24,275 nucleotides of DNA. Source: an uncultured Mycolicibacterium sp. (GTDB taxonomy: Bacteria > Actinomycetota > Actinomycetes > Mycobacteriales > Mycobacteriaceae). Every line of letters starts with the position of its first letter. The first letter of the stretch is position 1. The notes beneath the pieces were generated by a model. It ran no database searches and was not told the origin of the DNA. It worked only from the letters and a program-made list of their open reading frames with translations. This document shows positions 1-6,221 of the stretch, piece after piece. The translations under genes were made by a program, and so were the position numbers. The stretch spans positions 1 through 24,275 of the forward strand of contig NZ_CALDGS010000041.1 of assembly GCF_937941905.1 (NCBI RefSeq). The letters run 5' to 3'.

Positions 1-756
1 TCAATGTCGGCTCCCCCGACGGCGGTGCGCCGAGTACAGGTAGCTGTCGGCGAACCCCGCGGCGGCCAGCACGTCCCCGACGAAGATCACCGCGGTCTTG
101 GTGATCCCGGCCGCGTGCATCTGTGCGGCGATGTCGGCCAGTGTGCCGCGCAGCACGGTCTGCTCCGGCCGGCTGGCGAACGCCACTACCGCACAAGGGG
201 TTTCCGGCCGGTAACCACCCTCGATCAGCTGCGGCACGATGTTGTCGATCTGCGCGGCGGCCAGGTGCAGCACCAATGTCGCACCGGGTTTGGACAGGGT
301 GACCAGGTCCTCGCCCTCCGGCATCGCGGTGGACAGGGTGGCCACCCGGGTCAGCGTCACGGTCTGGGCCACCCCGGGCACGGTGAGTTCGCGGCCCAGC
401 ACGGCGGCCGCGGCCGCGAACGCCGGGACCCCGGGCACGATCTCGTAGTCGATGCCCAGCGCGTCGAGCCGGCGGCACTGCTCGGCCACCGCGCTGTAGA
501 TGGACGGGTCGCCGGAGTGCAGCCGGGCGACGTCCAGGCCCTGCTCGTGGGCGGCCTGCAGCTCGGCGACGATCCGGTCCAGGGTGAGCGGGCCGGTGTC
601 GACGATGCGGGCGCCCGGCGGACACAGCGCCAGCAGGTCGTCGGGCATGATCGACCCGGCGTACAGGCAGACCGGGCAGCGCTGCAACAGCCGCTGCCCG
701 CGCACGGTGATGAGGTCGGCCGCGCCGGGCCCGGCGCCGATGAAATAGACCGTCAC
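1..756 (-). CDS. cobM: Precorrin-4 C11-methyltransferase CobM
   Basis: CobM transfers a methyl group from S-adenosylmethionine to C-11 of precorrin-4 in the aerobic cobalamin pathway, in the cytoplasm. The 251-residue product has the tetrapyrrole methylase fold signatures: a glycine-rich N-terminal loop (GAGPGAADL, residues 7-15), RLHSGDPSIYS (about 78-88) and VPGVPAF (about 107-113). An upstream in-frame GTG at 774 is possible, but I chose the GTG at 756. Its GTGA overlaps the cobL stop codon by 4 bp, and the protein then begins VTVYFIGAGP as in known CobM proteins, with a length matching the M. tuberculosis protein as I remember it. The stop codon is at the very edge of the window, so the next gene (cobK in M. 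tuberculosis) is not visible. It is the last of three coupled genes, SDR-cobL-cobM. Identification is confident. Confidence 0.95.
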   Translation of the reverse strand: MTVYFIGAGPGAADLITVRGQRLLQRCPVCLYAGSIMPDDLLALCPPGARIVDTGPLTLDRIVAELQAAHEQGLDVARLHSGDPSIYSAVAEQCRRLDALGIDYEIVPGVPAFAAAAAVLGRELTVPGVAQTVTLTRVATLSTAMPEGEDLVTLSKPGATLVLHLAAAQIDNIVPQLIEGGYRPETPCAVVAFASRPEQTVLRGTLADIAAQMHAAGITKTAVIFVGDVLAAAGFADSYLYSAHRRRGSRH

Positions 757-1925
757 GGCTTGACCACCGTCCACTGGGTGACCGGGTAGGCCGGCCGCCA
801 GCCGGTGAACCCGCCGATCGGCTCACCGCGGTAGTGCTGGAATCGCTGCAATTGTCCGCCTTCGCGTGAGAACCATCCGATGAGCACCGCCTCGGATTCG
901 GCGGTGACGGCGTTGGCCACCAGCCGGCCGCCGGCGGGCAGCCGCTGCCAGCACGCCTCGAGCAGGCCGGGGCTGGTCAGCCCGCCGCCGATGAACACCG
1001 CGGCCGGGTCGGGTGCGTCGGCGAACGCCGCCGGCGCCGCCCCGAGCACCCGCACGTCCACCCCGAACGCGGCACGGTTGGCGGCGATGTTCGCCCGGCG
1101 CGTCTCGTTCGACTCGAATGCGATTGCCCGGCAACCGCGTTGGCTGCGGCACCACTCGATGCCGATGCTGCCCGAGCCGGCGCCGACGTCCCACAGCAGC
1201 TCGCCGGGCCGCGGGCCGAGCGCGGCCAGGGTGACCGCGCGCATGGCCTGCTTGGTGAGCTGCCCGTCGTGGGCGAAGCTGTCGTCGGGCAGCGCGTGGG
1301 CGCGCCGTTCGTCGGGCAGGTAGCGCACCGCGACCACGTTGAGATCGTCGATGCCGGTGGGCGGTTCGGCCGCCCACCCGGCGGCGGTGCCGTCGACGCG
1401 GCGCTCGGCCGGGCCGCCGAGCTGCTCGAGGATGCTCAGTTCCGATGCGCCGCGCCCGGTCTCGGCGAGCACCCGGGCCAGGGCGGCCGGGGTGCCGGCG
1501 TCGCGGGAGAGCACCACGGCCTGCCCGCCGCGGCGCACCGCGGTGTGCACCTCGGCGGTGACCAGGCTGATCACCTCGGTGTCGGCGACGTTCCAGCCCA
1601 TCCGCGCACAGGCCAGGGTGACGCTGGACAGGTGCGGCAGCACCCGCACCCGCCCGGCGCCGAAGATCCGGATCGCGGTGTTGCCGATGCCGTGCAGCAG
1701 CGGGTCGCCGCTGGCCAGGATGTGGATGTCGGCGTCGGGGTCGAGCGCGCGCAGCGCCGGCAGCAGCGGCGACGGCCAGGCCCGCCGCTCGGCGCGCACG
1801 GTGTCGTCGAGCAGGGCGAGCTGGCGCGGCGAGCCGTAGACGACGATGGCGCGGGCCAGTTCGGCGCGGGCGGCCGCGCCCAGCCCGGCCATCCCGTCGG
1901 CGCCGATGCCGACCACGGTGATCAC
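753..1925 (-). CDS. cobL: Precorrin-6Y C5,15-methyltransferase (decarboxylating) CobL
   Basis: CobL methylates C-5 and C-15 of precorrin-6Y and decarboxylates the acetate side chain at C-12, giving precorrin-8. The 390-residue protein is the usual fusion of a CbiE-like domain (residues 1 to about 203; VVGIGADG near the N-terminus, ASGDPLLHGIG at 71-81) and a CbiT-like SAM methyltransferase domain (about 215-390; LWDVGAGSGSIG at 244-255). The reading frame stays open far upstream, to 2237, but that extension is out-of-frame translation of the SDR gene. The GTG at 1925 overlaps the SDR stop as GTGA and gives the family N-terminus (VITVVGIGADG). It also overlaps cobM by 4 bp downstream, so the three genes look translationally coupled. 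No cobalamin riboswitch was seen upstream. Identification is confident. Confidence 0.95.
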   Translation of the reverse strand: MITVVGIGADGMAGLGAAARAELARAIVVYGSPRQLALLDDTVRAERRAWPSPLLPALRALDPDADIHILASGDPLLHGIGNTAIRIFGAGRVRVLPHLSSVTLACARMGWNVADTEVISLVTAEVHTAVRRGGQAVVLSRDAGTPAALARVLAETGRGASELSILEQLGGPAERRVDGTAAGWAAEPPTGIDDLNVVAVRYLPDERRAHALPDDSFAHDGQLTKQAMRAVTLAALGPRPGELLWDVGAGSGSIGIEWCRSQRGCRAIAFESNETRRANIAANRAAFGVDVRVLGAAPAAFADAPDPAAVFIGGGLTSPGLLEACWQRLPAGGRLVANAVTAESEAVLIGWFSREGGQLQRFQHYRGEPIGGFTGWRPAYPVTQWTVVKP

Positions 1926-2680
1926 CGGGGCAGCCTCCGCCAGACGAACCGGGGCAGCAGCCGCATCCCGAAGAACACCGGCCGCAGCACCCACGGCACC
2001 CAGACCTCGCGCCGCCCCCTGGCCAGCGCGCGGGCGGCGGCGTCGGCCACCTGGGCGGGGGTGCTGGAGAACGGGGCCGGGTCCATGCCGGCGGTCATCC
2101 GCCCGACGACGAACCCGGGCCGCACCGTCAGGACCTGCACCCCGGTGCCGTGCAGCGCGTCGGTGAGGCCGGCGGTGAACCCGTCCAGACCGGCCTTGGC
2201 CGAGCCGTAGACGTAGTTGGCACGGCGCACCCGCCACCCGGCGACCGAGGAGAACACCACGATCCGCCCGGTGCCGGCGGCGCGCATGGTGGCGGCCAGC
2301 ACGGTGAGCAGGCTGATCTGGGCGACGTAGTCGGTGTGCACGATGGCCACCGCGTGCCGGGGATCGGCCTCGGCGCGGGCCTGGTCGCCGAGGATGCCGA
2401 AGGCCAGCACCGCGGTGTCGATGCGGCCGTAGCGGCCGACGAGGTCGGCCACCACCGCCGGGTGGGCGTCGAGGTCGTCGGCGTCGAACTCCAGGGTGTG
2501 CACCGCCCGGGCACCGGCCGCGGTGACCGCGGCGACCTGCTCGGCGAGGTCGTCGGCGCGGCGGGCGGCGAGCACCACGGTCGCCCCGGGCGCGAGCCGC
2601 CGGGCCAGTTCGGTGCCGATCTCGCTGCGGCCACCGAAGACCACGACGACGCGATCACCGGTGTCGGCCGTGTCATCCAT
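1922..2680 (-). CDS. DprE2-like short-chain dehydrogenase/reductase coupled to cobL
   Basis: This is a 252-residue short-chain dehydrogenase/reductase. The Rossmann nucleotide loop is FGGRSEIG (residues 15-22) rather than the classical TGxxxGxG. The catalytic residues are visible as FSSVAG (Ser144/145) and YGSAK (Tyr158, Lys162). The stretch around the active site (VRRANYVYGSAKAGLDGF), the following RPG segment and the basic C-terminus ending LPRFVWRRLPR resemble DprE2, the 2-keto-sugar reductase of decaprenylphosphoryl-arabinose synthesis. A ketone-reducing role is therefore inferred; the substrate is unknown. It corresponds to M. tuberculosis Rv2073c from memory. I chose the ATG at 2680 over upstream starts because a GATAAT hexamer ends 7 nt before it and the family N-terminus (MDDT) begins there. 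Its stop overlaps the cobL start, but a direct role in corrin synthesis is only a guess. Confidence 0.88.
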   Translation of the reverse strand: MDDTADTGDRVVVVFGGRSEIGTELARRLAPGATVVLAARRADDLAEQVAAVTAAGARAVHTLEFDADDLDAHPAVVADLVGRYGRIDTAVLAFGILGDQARAEADPRHAVAIVHTDYVAQISLLTVLAATMRAAGTGRIVVFSSVAGWRVRRANYVYGSAKAGLDGFTAGLTDALHGTGVQVLTVRPGFVVGRMTAGMDPAPFSSTPAQVADAAARALARGRREVWVPWVLRPVFFGMRLLPRFVWRRLPR

Positions 2681-2715
2681 GGCAGCGATTATCGCCTGCG
2701 CTAGCGTGGACCCCG
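2681..2715. promoter_or_regulatory. Short divergent promoter region with two back-to-back -10 elements
   Basis: Only 35 bp separate two divergent starts. On the minus strand GATAAT (2693-2688) lies 7 nt before the SDR ATG. On the plus strand TAGCGT (2702-2707) lies 8 nt before the ATG at 2716. Both fit the mycobacterial -10 pattern with A at position 2 and T at position 6, at a distance where transcription would start at or next to the start codon. Leaderless mRNAs in both directions are inferred. No convincing -35 hexamers are present, and neither start has a ribosome binding site. Confidence 0.5.
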
Positions 2716-3135
2716 ATGGCTGCATCGGGTCGCAAGACCACCACCCGGCTCAACGACGACGCGCTGGCGTTCCTGTCGGAGCGCCACCTGGCCATGCTCA
2801 CCACGCTGCGCTCGGACGGCTCCCCGCACGTGGTGGCGGTCGGGTTCACCTTCGACCCGGCCACCCACATCGCGCGGGTGATCACCTCGGGCGGGTCGCA
2901 GAAGGCGCTGAACGCCGAACGTCAGGGGGTGGCGGTGCTCAGCCAGGTCGACGGGGCGCGCTGGCTGTCGCTGGAGGGCAGGGCGACGGTGAACACCGAC
3001 CCGGCCGCCATCCGCGACGCCGAGCTGCGCTACGCCCAGCGCTACCGCACCCCGCGGCCGAACCCGAAGCGGGTGGTCATCGAGGTGCGGGTGGAACGGG
3101 TGCTGGGCTCCTCGCAGCTGCTCGACCGCGACTGA
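2716..3135 (+). CDS. F420-dependent oxidoreductase, Rv2074-type (biliverdin reductase family)
   Basis: A 139-residue split beta-barrel flavin/deazaflavin oxidoreductase. The N-terminal half has LTTLRSDGSPHVVAVGF (about 28-44), the strand-turn-strand typical of the PPOX-type/FDOR-B family. A SGGSQKALNAERQG segment (about 58-71) lies where these proteins bind the cofactor phosphate, followed by RWLSLEGRA and a conserved RYRTPRPNPKR segment near the C-terminus. It looks very close to M. tuberculosis Rv2074, which is described as using reduced F420 to reduce biliverdin; the substrate here is inferred by that similarity. It diverges from the SDR and converges on pepE with only 3 bp between the stop codons. 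In M. tuberculosis the neighbouring pepE is many genes away, as far as I recall. Confidence 0.9.
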   Translation: MAASGRKTTTRLNDDALAFLSERHLAMLTTLRSDGSPHVVAVGFTFDPATHIARVITSGGSQKALNAERQGVAVLSQVDGARWLSLEGRATVNTDPAAIRDAELRYAQRYRTPRPNPKRVVIEVRVERVLGSSQLLDRD

Positions 3136-3138
3136 CCG

Positions 3139-4254
3139 CTACACCACCAGCAGTTCGTGCGGGCGCTCGTTGACCGGCAGCGCCCCGTCGGCGGTGACGA
3201 CGACGATGTCCTCGATGCGCGCCCCCCACTCGCCCGGGAAGTAGATGCCCGGCTCCACCGAGAACGCCATACCCGGCTCCAGCGGCAGGTCGTTGCCGGC
3301 GACGATGTAGGGCTCCTCGTGCACCGACAGCCCGATGCCGTGGCCGGTGCGGTGCACGAAGTACTCGGCCAGCCCCGCGGCGGCCAGCACATCGCGGGCG
3401 GCGGCGTCGACCTCGGCGGCGGTCACCCCGGGCCGCACCGCCGCGACGGCGGTGCGCTGGGCCTGCTGCAGCACCGCGTAGCGGCGGGCCACCTCGGGGT
3501 CGGGCTCGCCGAGGCTGTAGGTGCGGGTGCAGTCGGAGTTGTAGCCGGGCTCGACCGGTCCCCCGATGTCGACGACGACGATGTCGCCGGCCTGCAGCAC
3601 CCGGTCGGAGTACTCGTGGTGCGGGTCGGCGCCGTGCGGGCCGGAGCCGACGATGATGAACGCCGGCTCGGTATGGCCCTCGGCCACAATGGCTTCGGCG
3701 ATGTCGGCGGCGACCTCGGCCTCGGTGCGGCCGGGTGCGAGGAACTCCGGCACCCGGGCGTGCACCCGGTCGATGGCCGCACCGGCCCGGCGTAGCGCCG
3801 CGATCTCCGCGTCGTCCTTGATCATTCGCAGCCGGCGCAGCACCGCGGTGGCCAACACCGGGGTCCGGCCGAGCCGTTCGGCCAGCGGCAGCAGGTGCAG
3901 CGCCGGCATGGCGTCGGTGACCGCCACCCGGGCCGGGCCGCCGAGCGCGTCGACGACGAGCCGGTAGGGGTCCTCGCCGTCGACCCAGTCGGCCACCGCC
4001 ACACCGAGTTCGCCCACCGCCGACTCCCGCAGCGAGGCCAACTCCAGCCGCGGCACCACGATGGTGGGCTCGCCCTCGGCGGGCAGCACCAGCGCGGTGA
4101 GCCGCTCGAAGGTCTGCGCCCGCGACCCGAGCAGGTAGCGCAGGTCGTACCCGGGCGTGATGACCAGGCCGGCCAGCCCGGCCTCGGCGGTGGCGGCGGC
4201 CGCCGCGCGCAGCCGTCCGGCGTACACCCCGGCGTCGAATCGGTGGGAACTCAT
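3139..4254 (-). CDS. pepE: Xaa-Pro dipeptidase-type metallopeptidase PepE (M24 family)
   Basis: A 371-residue cytoplasmic M24 (pita-bread) metallopeptidase, probably cleaving Xaa-Pro dipeptides or N-terminal residues before proline. An N-terminal creatinase-like domain spans about residues 1-140 and the catalytic domain about 150-371. All five dinuclear-metal ligands are visible: Asp229 (VVDIGG), Asp241 (NSDCTRTY), His305 (HRTGHGIG), Glu334 (EPGIYF) and Glu348 (RIEDIV). The frame is open 18 codons further upstream, but those codons overlap the start of the divergent fenA gene. The ATG at 4254 sits 7 nt after a TAGCCT -10 element and gives the family-like N-terminus MSSHRFDAGVYAGRL. No ribosome binding site precedes it, so a leaderless mRNA is likely. 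The metal and exact substrate cannot be read from sequence. Confidence 0.93.
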   Translation of the reverse strand: MSSHRFDAGVYAGRLRAAAAATAEAGLAGLVITPGYDLRYLLGSRAQTFERLTALVLPAEGEPTIVVPRLELASLRESAVGELGVAVADWVDGEDPYRLVVDALGGPARVAVTDAMPALHLLPLAERLGRTPVLATAVLRRLRMIKDDAEIAALRRAGAAIDRVHARVPEFLAPGRTEAEVAADIAEAIVAEGHTEPAFIIVGSGPHGADPHHEYSDRVLQAGDIVVVDIGGPVEPGYNSDCTRTYSLGEPDPEVARRYAVLQQAQRTAVAAVRPGVTAAEVDAAARDVLAAAGLAEYFVHRTGHGIGLSVHEEPYIVAGNDLPLEPGMAFSVEPGIYFPGEWGARIEDIVVVTADGALPVNERPHELLVV

Positions 4255-4277
4255 GGATTCGAGGCTACTGTGAGCGG
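4255..4277. promoter_or_regulatory. Bidirectional promoter with overlapping -10 elements (pepE / fenA)
   Basis: The 23 bp between two divergent start codons contain AGGCTACTGT (4262-4271). Read on the plus strand, TACTGT (4266-4271) is a TANNNT hexamer 6 nt before the GTG of fenA at 4278. Read on the minus strand, TAGCCT (4267-4262) is a TANNNT hexamer 7 nt before the ATG of pepE at 4254. The two hexamers share the TA/TA pair at 4266-4267. Both predicted transcription starts fall on or next to the start codon. That the same DNA fires both ways, and that the two events exclude each other, is inference. Confidence 0.6.
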
Positions 4278-5246
4278 GTGCCGGCTGACATCCGCGATGG
4301 ACGACCACTGCTGCTGCTCGACGGGGCGAGCATGTGGTTCCGCTCGTACTTCGCGCTGCCGTCGTCGATCACCGCCCCGGACGGGCGGCCGGTCAACGCG
4401 GTGCGCGGGTTCATCGACACCGTGGCGGCGCTGATCACCCAGCACCGCCCGGCCCGGCTGGTGGTGTGCCGCGACGACGACTGGCGACCGCAGTGGCGGG
4501 TCGACGCGATCCCGTCGTACAAGGCGCACCGGGTGGCCGAGGAGCACCCCGACGGCGAACCCGATGTCGAGGAGGTGCCCGACGACCTGACCCCGCAGGA
4601 GGGCATGATCCTCGAGCTGCTCGACGCGTTCGGGATCGCCACCGCCGGCGCGCCGGGGTTCGAGGCCGACGACGTGCTGGGCACGCTGGCGCACCGGGAA
4701 CGCACCGATCCGGTGGTGGTGGTCAGCGGCGACCGGGACCTGCTGCAGCTGGTGGCCGACGAACCGGTGCCGGTGCGGGTGCTCTACCTGGGCCGCGGCA
4801 TGAGCAGGGCGACGCTGTTCGGCCCGGCCGAGGTCGCCGAGGCCTACGGGGTGCCGGTGCACCGGGCGGGGCCGGCCTATGCCGAGCTGGCGCTGCTGCG
4901 CGGCGACCCGTCCGACGGGCTGCCCGGGGTGGCGGGCATCGGCGAGAAGACCGCCGCGGCACTGCTGGCCCGCTACGGGTCGCTGACCGAGATCATGGCC
5001 GCCGCAGCCGATCCGGGCTCACCGATGTCCAAGGCGCACCGGCGCAAACTGCTCGACGCCGCGGACTACATCCGCCGCGCCGAGCCGGTGGTGCGGGTGT
5101 GCACGCAGGCGCCGGTGACGTTCTCCACCGACTCCGACCGGCTGCCGCCGGCCGCGGCCGACCCGGCGCGGGTGGCCGAGTTGGCGGGCGCCTACGGGGT
5201 GGTCTCCGCGGTGGGCCGGCTGGGCAAGGCGCTGGATTCGCGGTAG
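4278..5246 (+). CDS. fenA: Flap endonuclease / 5'-3' exonuclease FenA
   Basis: A 322-residue structure-specific nuclease of the FEN / polymerase I 5'-nuclease family, expected to remove 5' flaps and RNA primers during replication and repair. Acidic metal-binding residues are in place: Asp15 (LLLLDG), Glu129, Asp131 and Asp132 (FEADDVLG), Asp152 and Asp154 (SGDRDLLQL), and Asp210 and Asp213 in the helix-three-turn-helix segment LRGDPSDGLPGVAGIGEKTA (208 on). The helical arch carries conserved basic residues (SYKAHR, about 80-85). There is no attached polymerase domain. The GTG start at 4278 follows a TACTGT -10 element by 6 nt without a ribosome binding site, suggesting leaderless translation. 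It matches M. tuberculosis Rv2090 and the stand-alone mycobacterial enzyme called FenA. It converges on the DUF4333 gene across a strong hairpin. Confidence 0.9.
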   Translation: MPADIRDGRPLLLLDGASMWFRSYFALPSSITAPDGRPVNAVRGFIDTVAALITQHRPARLVVCRDDDWRPQWRVDAIPSYKAHRVAEEHPDGEPDVEEVPDDLTPQEGMILELLDAFGIATAGAPGFEADDVLGTLAHRERTDPVVVVSGDRDLLQLVADEPVPVRVLYLGRGMSRATLFGPAEVAEAYGVPVHRAGPAYAELALLRGDPSDGLPGVAGIGEKTAAALLARYGSLTEIMAAAADPGSPMSKAHRRKLLDAADYIRRAEPVVRVCTQAPVTFSTDSDRLPPAAADPARVAELAGAYGVVSAVGRLGKALDSR

Positions 5247-5336
5247 CCGGCGCGGCGCGTGGCGCTCGGCGCCGAACACGACGCCCGGCAAGCCCAGCGG
5301 GACAACGACCCACCGCCCTGCCGAGCCCCGAAACGC

Positions 5337-5377
5337 ACGAACCTCCGGGTCGGTGGCACACCCACCCGGAGGTTCGT
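5337..5377. terminator. Long inverted repeat between convergent genes, probable bidirectional terminator
   Basis: A perfect 14-bp stem pairs 5337-5350 (ACGAACCTCCGGGT) with 5364-5377. A further 4-bp stem (GGTG/CACC, 5352-5355 with 5359-5362) and a 3-nt loop lie inside it, after one C-C mismatch. It sits between the stops of fenA (5246) and the DUF4333 gene (5394), which converge. There is no good T-tract on the plus strand; on the minus strand a TTT follows within a few bases. A second small hairpin (GGCGT/ACGCC with a TCGG loop, 5380-5393) follows immediately. The role as a terminator for both directions is inferred from position and stem strength. Confidence 0.7.
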
Positions 5378-5393
5378 CCGGCGTTCGGACGCC

Positions 5394-6158
5394 TCAGCGC
5401 GGCCGACCGACCTCGTAGGTGCCGCTGTCGTCCTGGAAGGTGACCTTCACCTGGCGCTTGGTGCCGTCGATGCTGACCTCGCACTCGAACGACTCGCCCT
5501 TACGCACCACCGGGTTCTCCCCGTTGTTGCAGCGCACGTCGCGGACGTTCTTGGCGCCGTAGCCGTTGGTCTCGTCGGTCAGGATCTGCTGCACCCCGGC
5601 CTGGGCGGCGTTGATGTCGAGTTTGGTGGTGACGAAGAAGCCCGGCTTCCAGAAACCGAGCAGCAGCACCACCGCCACCAGCACGGCGGCGAGCACCCCG
5701 ACCACGGTGGCGACCACCGCGGCCGAGCGCTTGGACCCGGCCTCCGGGGCGCCCGGGGCGCCGAACTGCGGCTGCGGGTACTGGCCGAACTGCCCCGGCT
5801 GGCCGGGCTGGCCGGGCTGGCCGTACGGCGGCGGCGGGTACTGCCCGGGCTGGCCGTACGGCGGCGGGTACTGACCCGGCTGGCCGTAGGCGGCCGGGTT
5901 GTACTGCTCGGCCCCGGGGTACTGCTGCGGCGGCTGGTAGGCCGGCGGGTACGGCTGGTAGGGCTGCTGCTGGTAGGCCGGCGGCTGCCACTGCTGGGTC
6001 TCACCGGCGGCCTGCTCGGTGCCCGGCGTCGGCGTCTGCCACGGATTCTGGCCCTGCCCCTGGTTGGGGACGCCGGCGCCGGATCCCTGATCCTGCCCGG
6101 ACTCCGGCTGGGAACCGGGCCACGGCTGCGTCGGATCGGATCCCTGCGGTCCGCTCAT
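5394..6158 (-). CDS. Proline/glutamine/glycine-rich single-pass membrane protein with DUF4333 domain
   Basis: A 254-residue protein in three parts. Residues 1 to about 140 are disordered-looking and rich in P, Q, G and Y, with YGQPGQYPPP-type repeats at 91-121. A single hydrophobic helix spans about 145-169. The C-terminal part (about 170-254) fits DUF4333, with two cysteines (Cys210, Cys226) that could form a disulfide. By charge (SKR before the helix), the repeat-rich tail is probably cytoplasmic and DUF4333 faces the cell envelope. It corresponds to M. tuberculosis Rv2091c; the function is unknown. The ATG at 6158 is preceded by AGGAGA (6168-6163), so this gene is translated with a ribosome binding site. 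It lies 63 bp downstream of helY on the same strand and may be the end of that transcript. The 63-bp gap holds no clear promoter. Confidence 0.88.
   Translation of the reverse strand: MSGPQGSDPTQPWPGSQPESGQDQGSGAGVPNQGQGQNPWQTPTPGTEQAAGETQQWQPPAYQQQPYQPYPPAYQPPQQYPGAEQYNPAAYGQPGQYPPPYGQPGQYPPPPYGQPGQPGQPGQFGQYPQPQFGAPGAPEAGSKRSAAVVATVVGVLAAVLVAVVLLLGFWKPGFFVTTKLDINAAQAGVQQILTDETNGYGAKNVRDVRCNNGENPVVRKGESFECEVSIDGTKRQVKVTFQDDSGTYEVGRPR
5795..5888. repeat. In-gene tandem repeats encoding the PGQ / YGQPGQYPPP tract
   Basis: The coding DNA of the DUF4333 protein contains 9-bp repeats CCGGGCTGG (5803-5811 and 5812-5820, with a shorter degenerate copy just before). These are followed by two longer units starting CCGTACGGCGG at 5821 (33 bp) and 5854 (30 bp) and a third partial unit at 5884. 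The units differ by a 3-bp insertion, which adds one proline codon. They keep the reading frame, so length changes between strains would be tolerated. Confidence 0.8.
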
Positions 6159-6221
6159 CCTGTCTCCTAAGTCGAAATCGGCCGTCGGGGCCGGATGGTG
6201 GGGCCCTCTGCTGGCAACACA

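Noticed and set aside
1926..2237. Upstream extension of the cobL reading frame
   Set aside because: The extension translates the SDR gene in another frame and reads as Arg/Gly-rich noise; the GTGA overlap start gives the true CobL N-terminus.
2681..2715. Cobalamin riboswitch upstream of the cob genes
   Set aside because: The gap before the first gene of the cob group is only 35 bp and leaderless-like, with no room for a B12-box structure.
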